From: Gammaproteobacteria bacterium 42_54_T18
GTDB taxonomy: Bacteria > Pseudomonadota > Gammaproteobacteria > Pseudomonadales > Ketobacteraceae
Direction of reading: 5' to 3'
Length of the DNA stretch: 41,106 bases
Assembly (NCBI GenBank): GCA_002163245.1
Contig: MAAL01000197.1
Coordinates: 1-41,106 of the forward strand
The notes below the pieces were generated by a model that searched no databases, was not told the origin of the DNA, and worked only from the letters and a program-made list of their open reading frames with translations. This document shows, in pieces, positions 1 to 7,962 of the stretch (its first letter is position 1; the number at the start of each line of letters is the position of its first letter). A program made the position numbers and the translations under genes.

Positions 1-54
<54 letters not shown>

Positions 55-122
55 GGTCTCCACGGTTAGGTTCTACTAACCGTACAGAAACGGTACACAA
101 ACACCGCACATTAACTAAATTC

Positions 123-410
123 TTAAAAACCTCCCTCTAAAATCGTTGTTGGCAAAGTCATTTGTATGTCTGTCCATTTTTTTTCGTGACCAGATTTATA
201 GTGCTCCGTCATTTCTGTATCGGTGTGTGCCATTACCCCTTTCAGCTTTCTCATAGCTTTAGAAGCCTCTTTGCATAAATAATCACCAGCTATATTCTGG
301 TCGAATTTTAAATTAACAATGTCGCCTCGTCTCATCGCTGTTAATAAGTTGATGTCCATTCCAATTTGTAAAAACTCAAGCCCAAGCTTCCAGTCTTGCT
401 TCCGGGAAAT
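123..410 (-). pseudogene. Tyrosine recombinase (island integrase) remnant
   Basis: The minus-strand frame is open from a TGA at 411-413 down to 123. It contains two recognisable pieces of a phage-type tyrosine integrase. The first is the region around the first catalytic arginine (WKLGLEFLQIG, then MRRGDIVNLKFDQ). The second is the C-terminal tail with the nucleophile region (AHTDTEMTEHYKSGHEKKW), where the Y is the likely catalytic tyrosine. Between them, the roughly 80-100 residues that normally carry the HxxR box are missing, so this is an internally deleted, inactive gene. It sits beside the tRNA repeat and reads toward it, as expected for an island integrase. No start codon with a convincing ribosome site is visible. 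The family assignment is fairly sure; inactivity is inferred from the deletion. Confidence 0.65.
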
Positions 411-514
411 TCAGGTGATGCTGGGTCATGGTGATCAGGCACGCGCCAGGCTAGCTAACTTTATTTGGTTTCTATGTGGCCATGTTAATTCTGACATAAA
501 AATGCTGGAAAGCC

Positions 515-534
515 TTGTAATTAATAGGTTACAA
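515..534. promoter_or_regulatory. Dyad upstream of abiEi, possible operator
   Basis: TTGTAA (515-520) and TTACAA (529-534) form a 6-8-6 inverted repeat 41 bp upstream of the abiEi start. AbiEi-type antitoxins are known to repress their own operon by binding inverted repeats, so this is a plausible operator. The repeat is short and AT-rich and could be chance. Confidence 0.3.
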
Positions 535-575
535 TAAAAGCACATAGGGATTTTGTGTCAGGATTTAGGTGATTT

Positions 576-1193
576 ATGTCTGTTTCAATGAAAGTGGCCA
601 CCAGGATTAACCGCATGAAGCGCGGAGCTCCCTTTTCGATCACGGGGTTTTATACCCTGGGGAGCCGCACATCTGTCCAAAAAGCGATTAGTCGTTTAGC
701 TCAGGAAGGGGGCATTGAGCGTGTTTCTAAAGGTTATTATGTTCGGCCGAAACCTTTACCCAGCATGCCTTCAATAACAACGACGGCTAGTGCGGAGCAG
801 GTTGCCAAGGTTTGGGCCAAAGAGCACGGCTATAAGTTGGCAAGCCAAGGGCAAGAGGCAGCTTATCGACTGGGATTGCAGACACAGGCACCAATGAAAA
901 CCGTTTTTTGGAGTACTGGTCCGTCCAGAGAGTTCAAAGTCGGAAATCAGGTTGTTGAAGTTCGCCACACCAGCAGTCAAAAGTTGCGTTGGGAAAAGGA
1001 GCCTGAAGGAGCCTTGCTGAGAGGGCTTTTAGTAACTCCACCCGAGGCAGTGGAGGTTTCGGGTTTGAAAAAAGCTATTCAGCGCCTTTCCCTGACTCCC
1101 GCAGAAGCCAGAACTGCAATAAAAAGGTTAATCGAGCTCCCTTTGCTCACAAGCTGGCAAAGTAAGCTGCAGCAACTGGAGCTTGTAGCTTAA
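576..1193 (+). CDS. abiEi: AbiEi-family antitoxin / transcriptional regulator (type IV TA)
   Basis: This 205-aa protein has the layout of AbiEi-like antitoxins (the DUF6088 branch). An N-terminal winged-helix domain (residues about 1-55) reads as promoter-recognition sequence, with SRTSVQKAISRLAQEGGIERV followed by the wing SKGYYVRPK. A C-terminal antitoxin domain follows. In the family, the antitoxin neutralises AbiEii and represses the shared promoter. The ATG at 576 is preceded by AGGTGA at a good distance; a second in-frame ATG lies at 588. The stop codon overlaps the start of the toxin gene in the sequence TAATG, so the two are translationally coupled. The gene is intact, unlike most of the surrounding island. 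Family call is confident from both its own sequence and its partner. Confidence 0.85.
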   Translation: MSVSMKVATRINRMKRGAPFSITGFYTLGSRTSVQKAISRLAQEGGIERVSKGYYVRPKPLPSMPSITTTASAEQVAKVWAKEHGYKLASQGQEAAYRLGLQTQAPMKTVFWSTGPSREFKVGNQVVEVRHTSSQKLRWEKEPEGALLRGLLVTPPEAVEVSGLKKAIQRLSLTPAEARTAIKRLIELPLLTSWQSKLQQLELVA

Positions 1194-2272
1194 TGCATAT
1201 ACTGGAATTTTATCGAGATCCCCAAAAGAAAGAAGAGCTGAAACAGCTTTTAATACTAGCGGCCCAAAAACATCCAGATGGCCTGCCTGACTTCTTTTTG
1301 GAAAAAGATTTGTGGGTGACCGAAATTTTGAGGTTGTTATATGATGAGCATCTTTTTGGGGATTATTCGGTAGCATTTAAGGGCGGTACGGCGCTTAGTA
1401 AGTGTTGGAAGGTTATAGACAGATTTTCAGAGGATATAGATCTTTCGATTCATTGGGCAGATCTGGCTGAGGTTGATGATGAGGCTGCTGCATGGGACCA
1501 GTCAATAAAAAGTGGAAACCAACGGCAGAAGTTTCGTAAGAATCAAACTACTCGCCTGACAGAATGGTCTGGCGAACTTGTTGAAAAGTTGAATAAGCGT
1601 TTTGCTGAGTATGGCATTGAACAGTTGTGCGCTGAGCTTGAGCCTGATTCCGCTGGAGAGAAAATCAATATCCAGTTTCCGAAAGTGACTGATGGAGACA
1701 GCAATTACCACTTGGACTATGTCTTGCTTGAATTTGGTGGCCGGAATAGGGGGCAGCCAACTGTTGAGCATACGATTGAAAGTTACATGTCAGCTATACC
1801 AGAGCTTCAGGAATTAAAGTTTCCACAAGCCAAGGTTCAGGTTTATGACCCCTCGTACATCATGTGGGAAAAACTGACAGCATTGCATCAGTACTCAACC
1901 ATGGAAAAAGAACCCAGTAAACACCGCCTTGCAAGGCATTGGTATGATGTTGACTGTATGTTGCAAAAAAGTGCTGTTGACCCACTTGCTAATGAACAAG
2001 CAATATTCGATGTAGTGGAGATGAAAAAGCAGCGCTGGGCGGAAAAGGGCGTTGATTATGAGGCAGCTTTAAGGGGTGAGTTAAAACTTGTGCCTAACGC
2101 AAGGCGTCTTAGCGAAATTGCTAAAGACCATGAGTCTTCAATTGAGGGGCGTATGTTTTTTGTTGATCGCCAGCCTGATGTTTTTGAGGAAATAGTTCGC
2201 CGTTTATCTTTGGCGCAAGATAGGATTAATAATGAAATTGTGATGGCTTTAAAGAATGATGGGGGCGTGTAA
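1193..2272 (+). CDS. abiEii: AbiEii/AbiGii-family nucleotidyltransferase toxin
   Basis: This 359-aa protein belongs to the AbiEii/AbiGii nucleotidyltransferase family, the toxin of type IV toxin-antitoxin systems and of some phage abortive-infection systems. The nucleotidyltransferase motif GGTALSK lies at residues 64-70 and is followed by SEDIDL at 79-84, which supplies the two metal-binding acidic residues. The later family motif is present as EKLTALH (226-232) and KHRLARHWYD (243-252). Family members transfer nucleotides, for example to tRNA acceptor ends, and stall growth. The start ATG overlaps the abiEi stop. All catalytic motifs look intact, so the toxin is probably functional. It is the clearest selectable cargo of the island; whether it defends against phage or only maintains the island cannot be seen here. 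Confidence 0.88.
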   Translation: MHILEFYRDPQKKEELKQLLILAAQKHPDGLPDFFLEKDLWVTEILRLLYDEHLFGDYSVAFKGGTALSKCWKVIDRFSEDIDLSIHWADLAEVDDEAAAWDQSIKSGNQRQKFRKNQTTRLTEWSGELVEKLNKRFAEYGIEQLCAELEPDSAGEKINIQFPKVTDGDSNYHLDYVLLEFGGRNRGQPTVEHTIESYMSAIPELQELKFPQAKVQVYDPSYIMWEKLTALHQYSTMEKEPSKHRLARHWYDVDCMLQKSAVDPLANEQAIFDVVEMKKQRWAEKGVDYEAALRGELKLVPNARRLSEIAKDHESSIEGRMFFVDRQPDVFEEIVRRLSLAQDRINNEIVMALKNDGGV

Positions 2273-2323
2273 CGATTATACTTCAAACGAAAATATTAAA
2301 TATACTATATGGTTGTTAGGGGA

Positions 2324-2699
2324 TTAACAGTCTTTATTGTTAGTGATTTGAATCTCTCCCGTTATCTCATAGGCACTTTCAATTTGGCTCAGCAGTGCAT
2401 CAATATTAGATTTGCAAAGGTCTTCGTTATCGCGTATTTCAAAATACTGATCAATCTTCGAAAGATTGTTTAACTCGGTAACAGATTGGGTTTTCTGGCC
2501 CTAATAACGATGTTAGGGAAGCATTATGGCTCAGCTCTAGAAAACCATTAACACTTTGAGGGTTTTCTAATCCAGCCAATGATAATAGGGCATGATTGCT
2601 AGATAAAGATAAGTAGCCTGTAATTGAATGGATGTTCTCTAGTCCAGCTAAAGACGTTAGAGAGTTATTGTCTGCTAAAAGTCGTGCTTTTCTATATAG
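2324..2699 (-). pseudogene. Frameshifted leucine-rich / receptor-L-like repeat protein fragment
   Basis: On the minus strand from 2699 the frame encodes repeats of about 24 residues with the pattern N-x-x-L-x-S-L-x-G-L-E-N (NNSLTSLAGLENIHSI, then NHALLSLAGLENPQSV, then NASLTSLLGPENP). This is typical of bacterial receptor-L-like leucine-rich surface proteins. At about 2491-2498 the frame breaks in an AAAACCC run. The repeat consensus continues in the next frame (PQSVTELNNLSKIDQYF) to a C-terminal tail rich in Asp, Asn and Cys, ending at a stop at 2324-2326. No start codon or secretion signal remains. It is a decayed 3' fragment of a larger secreted or surface gene. Confidence 0.6.
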
Positions 2700-2785
2700 T
2701 TAACCCAATGATTTTGCACGTGATACAAAGCCCTAATCTCAAACTCATAGCCCGTTACGTCGTGTTCTTCATTTCTTAACTTCAC
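2675..2785 (-). other. Short unidentified reading frame or gene fragment (36 aa)
   Basis: A GTG-initiated frame (start codon at 2783-2785) encodes 36 residues beginning MKLRNEEHDVTGYEFEIRAL and ending at a TAG at 2675-2677. The composition looks protein-like rather than like a random frame, but I do not recognise it. It overlaps the edge of the leucine-rich pseudogene by 25 bases and has no strong ribosome site. It may be the remnant of another decayed gene at this degraded junction, or chance. Confidence 0.2.
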
Positions 2786-2822
2786 TTGTCATTAATGTAA
2801 TAAACAAAAACCTACTTATATA

Positions 2823-2860
2823 TGAGCACCTTACCAATCCGTTGAATGGTAAGGTGCTCA
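2823..2860 (-). terminator. Perfect 14-bp hairpin after the vWD lipoprotein gene
   Basis: TGAGCACCTTACCA (2823-2836) and TGGTAAGGTGCTCA (2847-2860) are exact inverted repeats with a 10-nt loop, starting 12 bp after the stop of the minus-strand gene. On the minus strand the hairpin is followed by TATATAAG rather than a clean T-tract, so termination is likely but not textbook. Confidence 0.6.
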
Positions 2861-2871
2861 AAGCTAGCGGG

Positions 2872-4944
2872 TTATAGCTTTGTGCCAGTATGTGTTGATG
2901 TTGTAGACCAACCATCAGCCCAACGAACTTCCGTAAATGACAGGCCATCGTCAGATAACGTAATTATCATTTCGAATAAAAGTAGTGGGGTATCAGATCC
3001 ATTGTCATATAGCGCCTTCCCAGTGAAGATATTGCCTGTCATGGTACCCTCAATTAGGGTTGGGTGAGATGAATAAAACCCAGTAATGTTCCGTTCATTT
3101 TGAGTCAGATTAATCTGGTAACCGTATGATGTGTCCCAGCTGCCACTAAAATTCGCATATAGCTCGTTCCAGGATGTAACTGGTGCGATTACTGAGCCAT
3201 TTTCACAGTTTGTTGAAAACCAAACATTAATATCCTCCACCGTCATTCCTGCCGCTAGATCTATCGCAATAGACGTCACCAAAGTACTGTCTGCGGAAGG
3301 TGATTCACCGCACTGTTCAAAGTATATATCGGACGCTTCATTTAGATAAGCTTCTTCAATAGCTGCTGGATCTACTGTAGGCACATAGAACGTATCTGTG
3401 CTTTGACCTTCTTCATAAGTGAATAGAGACTCTTCTTGTTGAAGTCTCCAATCCTCTTTAAAGACTGCAATATCCCAAGTTAGCCCTCCATTGCGAAGAG
3501 TTCTGTCATTATTCTTATCACCATCAAAATTACCCAAAAGCCCTTCTACATTGCCAGATAATGTGGAGGCGAGGTCGATATGTATGTCTAAATGAGATGA
3601 TGAAACTAAAGCTTGGATTTGATTGCCTTCGGGGGTTGAAATCCATATACCGTTGTTTCTTAAAATGAAGGAGCCGCCAGCTAAAGTTAGCGTGTCTCCT
3701 TCATTTAATGTTTGATTTATACCGTTAATAAGTAATTCTTGACTAAGCCGCCTGAACTCAATGACATCCTCTCCTAGGCGCATTGCAACTGCTGCGTTGA
3801 ATGAGCCGGAGACCATAATTTGTTGTCTTGTTTGTATCTCCAATCCAGCTACTGACTTTTCTCTAAGTAGTACGAACTCTCCACCGAGATGGTTTTCATA
3901 GCGAACATCATCCATTGTCATAATGTGGGGCTCTCCAAAGGAACGGAGATTAGAAGGGTTCTCTGGATCGGGGGAGCAACCGCCGCCACCACCACTGCCA
4001 GCACCATTAGGATCGATATTCGACGAATTACATACACCCAAAACCAATAGGGCATCAGTAAAACTGAATGCTGAACCTGCACAATGAGGAGAATAAAACA
4101 CTTTGCAACCATTCACAGAACTGATGACTGTTTTTGCATAACTGATGACTTGAGGAGAACAAGGTGAGTCATTACCGCACTTTTCGGCTACTTTGTTGTA
4201 ATCTTGTTTTTCAAGAAGCCTTTTTAATAATGTGGTTTCAGGAGACTCGCATAGGTCAAAGCTCTGACTGTGAGTTTCAGTGATAACCTGCAAAGCACAC
4301 TCTCCAGTAAAGATGTTGAGAGTTGCAGTATCTATATACCCCCCTTCAGCAGAGTCTGCGCGAGTGTCAAGCAAAAATACTTTGCTGGTGTTAGGTGCGC
4401 CTTCATCATGAAGTTGTGCCATTAAAATACGGGAGCCCTCAGAAACAATTTCTGTTGGAATTGATATGTCTGACGTGTATCCATACTCTTTAGCTAAATC
4501 CAACAGTTGATCATGGGCTAGTGAGTTATACCTATCCTTTATAGCGTCATCGTAAGCCTTGTCGCTATATAATGCTGTAACATTGGTGGGGATCCCCGCC
4601 ATATAATAGTCAAATTTTGATATTACTGTTTTACCGTTAAGCGTTGCTTTAAGAACGTTTAGCCCCCCCACAAGCTCATTAGCAGTCCCAGTTGCATTGG
4701 TTGCAGCAATTTCTAACGTATCGGTAATGTTTACCCCGTTTAGTTCAACAATAAGGTTTGAGGTGTCTTCGTCAGAATATTGGATATTAATACCTGATGA
4801 TCCAACGTCTAATATTGAACCATCAAGAGGGCTATCTATTGATACAGAAGAACTGCCGCAAGCTGATAATATGGTCATAGTTGTTACAATTAGAAAAATA
4901 TAACCAATTTTGTAACGGGTATAGCAATATAGATGGGAGAGCAT
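2872..4944 (-). CDS. Lipoprotein with von Willebrand factor type D domain
   Basis: I place the start at the ATG at 4942-4944 because it has the ribosome site AAAGGAA just upstream and immediately opens a lipoprotein signal (MLSHLYCYTRYK, a hydrophobic stretch, lipobox LSAC, acylated Cys29). The frame extends upstream to 5061 but that extension has no signal. The mature protein of about 660 residues has an unrecognised N-terminal region with several cysteines, then a glycine linker near residues 315-322, then a vWD domain from about 336 to 495. The vWD domain opens with the motif GEPHIMTMD and contains the GLLGNFDGDKNND calcium-binding-like segment. The C-terminal 100 residues form a beta-rich repeat domain. 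The vWD fold is typical of extracellular adhesion proteins. It is island cargo with its own terminator; the function is not known, though a surface-exposed role is likely. Confidence 0.75.
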   Translation of the reverse strand: MLSHLYCYTRYKIGYIFLIVTTMTILSACGSSSVSIDSPLDGSILDVGSSGINIQYSDEDTSNLIVELNGVNITDTLEIAATNATGTANELVGGLNVLKATLNGKTVISKFDYYMAGIPTNVTALYSDKAYDDAIKDRYNSLAHDQLLDLAKEYGYTSDISIPTEIVSEGSRILMAQLHDEGAPNTSKVFLLDTRADSAEGGYIDTATLNIFTGECALQVITETHSQSFDLCESPETTLLKRLLEKQDYNKVAEKCGNDSPCSPQVISYAKTVISSVNGCKVFYSPHCAGSAFSFTDALLVLGVCNSSNIDPNGAGSGGGGGCSPDPENPSNLRSFGEPHIMTMDDVRYENHLGGEFVLLREKSVAGLEIQTRQQIMVSGSFNAAVAMRLGEDVIEFRRLSQELLINGINQTLNEGDTLTLAGGSFILRNNGIWISTPEGNQIQALVSSSHLDIHIDLASTLSGNVEGLLGNFDGDKNNDRTLRNGGLTWDIAVFKEDWRLQQEESLFTYEEGQSTDTFYVPTVDPAAIEEAYLNEASDIYFEQCGESPSADSTLVTSIAIDLAAGMTVEDINVWFSTNCENGSVIAPVTSWNELYANFSGSWDTSYGYQINLTQNERNITGFYSSHPTLIEGTMTGNIFTGKALYDNGSDTPLLLFEMIITLSDDGLSFTEVRWADGWSTTSTHTGTKL

Positions 4945-5087
4945 GATCCAATTCCTTTTGTTGTTATTAGTTTGGATTATTTCGGCAGAATTATATGTTT
5001 TTTGAGAAATGCCTAGCCGTTCCGTAAAGCGGCTAAATAGTATTATATGGGTAATAAACAAACAAGAGAGGTATCCTCCTTGATTAC

Positions 5088-5105
5088 TGTGAGATATGTC
5101 TCACA
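5088..5105. promoter_or_regulatory. Inverted repeat upstream of the vWD lipoprotein
   Basis: TGTGAGA (5088-5094), spacer TATG, TCTCACA (5099-5105) is a perfect 7-4-7 dyad, 144 bp upstream of the lipoprotein start. It resembles a CRP half-site pair, but TGTGA and TCACA are separated by 8 rather than 6 bases, so I call it only a possible operator. The rest of 4945-5529 shows no gene or RNA that I can support. Confidence 0.3.
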
Positions 5106-5529
5106 AATGAGTCCAAGACTGTAATCCAATTTGTGTGGCTGCCTATCATTAGTCTCATAAATTCTAATTAAGATATCGCTTTGGCCTGCTTTCAATACTG
5201 TGTTAGAAAGTATTTTTGGGGCATTTGATGGGCATAGATAGCAGGAAGAATTGTCATTTAAATTGACTTGAATTCATGCTGTTTATTCTGATATTAGAAA
5301 AATGTACAGTGAAGTAGGTAAGCCATAACTGTATCTGTAGCCAAAACTATCGAGTTAAAGGTTGGCGTTTATTCCTATCTTTCTTTATAAGGTGACCATA
5401 TAATCCCAAATTCGTACTGCAAGAACATTTTTAGATAAGAGAAGGTTTAGGGTTTAAATAGCCATTTTGAGGAATCATTTAAAACACCCTGATATAGATA
5501 TAAAACAACAACTTAGGTTTGTGTTTCAT

Positions 5530-5579
5530 CTACAATGGGGTTGTAGGGGGCGGAGGTTCAAATCCTCTCGCCCCGACCA
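5530..5579 (+). pseudogene. tRNA-Pro(GGG) 3' fragment at the right end of the island
   Basis: CTACA (5530-5534) pairs with TGTAG (5542-5546) around the loop with anticodon GGG (5537-5539). The T arm, acceptor strand CGCCCCG and CCA (5577-5579) follow. Upstream there is no D arm and no CGGGGCG acceptor strand, so this is a truncated copy that begins at or just before the anticodon stem. It is the remnant expected at the distal end of a tRNA-integrated element. Confidence 0.8.
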
Positions 5580-5587
5580 GTTTTGAT
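5534..5587 (+). repeat. Right copy of 54-bp direct repeat (attR-like)
   Basis: This matches 1-54 at 53 of 54 positions (G5550 replaces T17). Sequence similarity stops after GTTTTGAT at 5587, which therefore marks the right boundary of the inserted DNA. The T6SS locus starts 336 bp further on, so the T6SS itself appears to lie outside this island. Confidence 0.85.
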
Positions 5588-5779
5588 ATTCCAGCAAAGG
5601 GTTAGATTCAATGCCCTGTGATTGCTCACCGTTAGTATCTATTTTATTCAAAATCTCTTTCACGTTAAATTACTCAATGGATTAGATCGAGATATTCAGC
5701 AAACATTGTTGCATCAAATTCGAAGTTTGTGGGTTCTGAAAAGAAAGTATTTCTGAGGTTGTAATTCACAATGTAAAGT

Positions 5780-5795
5780 GTGCAATTTTTTGCAC
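5780..5795. promoter_or_regulatory. Perfect dyad upstream of tagH
   Basis: GTGCAA (5780-5785), TTTT, TTGCAC (5790-5795) is a perfect 6-4-6 palindrome, about 50 bp upstream of the shared GTCTCTATA motif and 144 bp upstream of the tagH start. Position and symmetry suit a regulator site for the first T6SS operon. No specific regulator can be named. Confidence 0.35.
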
Positions 5796-5840
5796 TATTT
5801 CTCTAAGTTTTATTCATTTTTTCGCCAAATCTTTTGCTTT

Positions 5841-5861
5841 AGCGCCGTCTCTATACAAGAA
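5841..5861 (+). promoter_or_regulatory. T6SS shared motif, copy 1 (upstream of tagH)
   Basis: GTCTCTATA at 5847-5855 followed by CAAGAA. The same string lies upstream of tssA (21389) and of the lipoprotein gene near the right edge (40295), in each case about 50-70 bp before the start codon. TATACA could serve as a -10 box, but no good -35 is evident, so either an activated promoter or a binding site is possible. Confidence 0.45.
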
Positions 5862-5923
5862 CGTAGCAGAATTACGTGTTTTTTGGGTTGTATAGCGTGG
5901 TTATAGGGTAGGTATTGGCACCG

Positions 5924-7408
5924 ATGGAATTGGTTCTCGAAATAACAAGCTCTGAACAGTTTTTGTTGGGTGAAAATGCATCAATGCAGTTTTTGCCCGT
6001 GGGAGGTGTGATTGGGCGTTCTCAGGGCTGTGATTGGGTTATTCCTGATCAAAGTCGCCACCTGTCTGGTCGCCATGCTCAAATTAGCGCAGAGGGCGAA
6101 GACTTCTATATAACCGATCTTAGTACTAATGGTGTTTTTCTTAATGGTGCAGCGAACCCATTGGATAGAAATAAACCCCATAAATTACGGTCAGAAGACA
6201 CGTTAATGATGGGTGATATCCAGTTTAAAGCGGTTATTCATCTTGATGCTACACGCAATGGGTTTACCCCCACAAGTTTTGCTCCGACAGGTAATGTTAG
6301 TGGTGTGGTGCCAGGAGGTCTGTTGCAAAGTGCTGAGACGCAGGATAAGAGTTCGCCGATCCTAGATCCATTGGAAATGCTGCGACAGAAAATGCCAAAT
6401 GCGTTAAACGATGTACCGAAGCAGTCAGCATCAAATAACGACAAAAACCAACTTGACCAATGGCATGGGGACTCGGTGTCTATGCCCGATGGGTTATCGG
6501 CAATACAGGAAACCTTTGATGCGCCAGTGATGCATTCAGAGCGTTTACCTGAAGATTGGTTATCTATTGATTTGGGTGAGACTGCCTCACCACAAAAAGC
6601 ACCTCAAGCATCCCAGGCATTTTCTCAGTTCCCTTCACCGAGGCCAGGAAATCGCGAAGCTTCTTCAGCCGTACGCTCTCAGCCTGATGTTGACCCATTT
6701 AAAACACCAATAGAAATTACGCCATCAGCAACGGTGTCAGTGATGGATTCCTATCAAGTGGGTTCGCATGATATTACTCCCCAAGCATTGCTACAACCCA
6801 ACGAGCATTTGGCCGCATTCAGTCGAGGTTTGGGTATTTCTCAAGAGGCTTTGGCATCCGTTGATACCGTCGCTTTAATGGAGCAGGCGGGGGAGGCGTT
6901 AAAGGAAACGTTTGCAGGAATGGTACATGTGATGAAAGGCCGGGCGAGCCTTAAAAATGAATTTCGAATGGACATGACGTTAGTGCAGGTAGAGAAGAAT
7001 AACCCATTAAAATTTGCTGCTGATGAGAAGCAGGTGTTACAGCATTTTTTGAAAACAGATAGAGATAGCTTTTTAACGGTTCCGGCAGCCCTGCGGGAAA
7101 GTTTCAGTGATATCCAAGAGCATCAAATCGGAGTGATGGCCGCAGTGCAGGCTTCGTTAACTCAATTGTTAGGAAAATTAGACCCTGAACGATTAGAGGA
7201 ACGCTTTGATCGAGGGCAAACCAAAGGGTTTTCGATGGTTGGAAAGCGCGCACGGTATTGGGATGCTTACAAAGAATATCATGCTGATATTCAGCAGGAA
7301 GAATCAACATTTTCATCTGTTTTTGGCGATACATTTGCAACGACCTATAAAGACCAAGTTGACCGATTAAAAGCAGCAAAAAGTTTGAAGGAGAAAGAGC
7401 AATGTTGA
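5924..7408 (+). CDS. tagH: T6SS-associated FHA-domain protein TagH
   Basis: The protein is about 494 aa with an N-terminal FHA domain (residues about 15-95). It carries the hallmark IGRSQGCDWVIPD, the SGRHAQI histidine loop and the DLSTNGVFLNG segment that bind phosphothreonine. A long low-complexity linker rich in Pro, Ser and Gln runs to about residue 285. The conserved TagH C-terminal domain follows (from AFSRGLGIS to about 480). In T6SS, Fha proteins act downstream of the PpkA/PppA kinase-phosphatase pair, both encoded in this operon, to trigger assembly. I choose the ATG at 5924; an in-frame TTG at 5915 is possible but lies too close to the GGGTAGG ribosome-like site. The gene opens the operon and its stop overlaps tssJ by 7 bp. 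Confidence 0.9.
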   Translation: MELVLEITSSEQFLLGENASMQFLPVGGVIGRSQGCDWVIPDQSRHLSGRHAQISAEGEDFYITDLSTNGVFLNGAANPLDRNKPHKLRSEDTLMMGDIQFKAVIHLDATRNGFTPTSFAPTGNVSGVVPGGLLQSAETQDKSSPILDPLEMLRQKMPNALNDVPKQSASNNDKNQLDQWHGDSVSMPDGLSAIQETFDAPVMHSERLPEDWLSIDLGETASPQKAPQASQAFSQFPSPRPGNREASSAVRSQPDVDPFKTPIEITPSATVSVMDSYQVGSHDITPQALLQPNEHLAAFSRGLGISQEALASVDTVALMEQAGEALKETFAGMVHVMKGRASLKNEFRMDMTLVQVEKNNPLKFAADEKQVLQHFLKTDRDSFLTVPAALRESFSDIQEHQIGVMAAVQASLTQLLGKLDPERLEERFDRGQTKGFSMVGKRARYWDAYKEYHADIQQEESTFSSVFGDTFATTYKDQVDRLKAAKSLKEKEQC

Positions 7409-7893
7409 AGTTGGGACAAAAATGTAGAATGCGTAACATTTTACAGAGTGTTTTTCTGTTGTGGTTGATGGTTGCGTTACCTGGCTGTCAGTTTTTGATG
7501 TCAGATTTAACCAAGGTTGATCTTAGGCTTGTTGCCGGGGGGGACCTTAATCCTGATGATTCTGGTAGGCCATCACCGCTAGTTGTTCGGTTGTTAGAGC
7601 TAAAAAATGTTGCTGGTTTTGAAAATTCGGAATTCTTTTCTTTATACCGTCATGAAGGGGAAACGCTGGGGGCGGATTTGATTTCTAGCGAAGAGATTGA
7701 ATTAAAACCTGGAGATGTACAGGACATAAAATTTGCATTAAAACCAGAGTCAAAATATATCGCTATTTTGGCGGCCTACCGACAGTTAGATAAGAGTGCC
7801 TGGCGTATGGTTTTACCTGTGCAACTAAAATCTAAAAATAATATGACGGTACTGTTTGGTCGGCAGGGTGTTGCTATGGCCAGTGGCCGTTAA
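7402..7893 (+). CDS. tssJ: T6SS outer-membrane lipoprotein TssJ
   Basis: This 163-aa protein has a lipoprotein signal ending in the lipobox LPGC, with acylated Cys at residue 29. The mature domain has the TssJ/VasD beta-sandwich look, with segments such as VDLRLVAGGDLNPDDSGRPS, PLVVRLLEL, and the pattern ELKPGDVQDIKF. TssJ anchors the T6SS membrane complex in the outer membrane and contacts the periplasmic tail of TssM, encoded three genes on. The ATG at 7402 overlaps the tagH stop and has a strong AAGGAG site 8 bp upstream, so it is preferred over the internal Met10. Standard length for the family. Confidence 0.9.
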   Translation: MLKLGQKCRMRNILQSVFLLWLMVALPGCQFLMSDLTKVDLRLVAGGDLNPDDSGRPSPLVVRLLELKNVAGFENSEFFSLYRHEGETLGADLISSEEIELKPGDVQDIKFALKPESKYIAILAAYRQLDKSAWRMVLPVQLKSKNNMTVLFGRQGVAMASGR

Positions 7894-7962
7894 GGGCATG
7901 CTAAGGCCCTCGGTTTAGGGAAAGGCGTAATAAATTCCAATATTTAAGGAAGTGAGAATAAA

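Noticed and set aside
319-537. Plus-strand 72-residue frame containing FREIQVMLGHG, similar to a tyrosine-recombinase segment
   Set aside because: It overlaps the better supported integrase remnant on the other strand, lacks the following TT.IYTH motif and has no ribosome site. It could be a scrap of a second integrase, but I cannot support it.
4945-5061. N-terminal extension of the vWD lipoprotein to an ATG at 5061
   Set aside because: The extension has no ribosome site or export signal, while the ATG at 4944 has AAAGGAA and starts a lipoprotein signal.
5088-5105. CRP site upstream of the vWD lipoprotein
   Set aside because: TGTGA and TCACA are separated by 8 bases rather than 6, so I list it only as a generic dyad.
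5915-5931. TTGGCACCGATGGAATT at the start of tagH looked like a sigma-54 -24 box
   Set aside because: No TTGC follows at the right distance and the string lies at the start codon itself.
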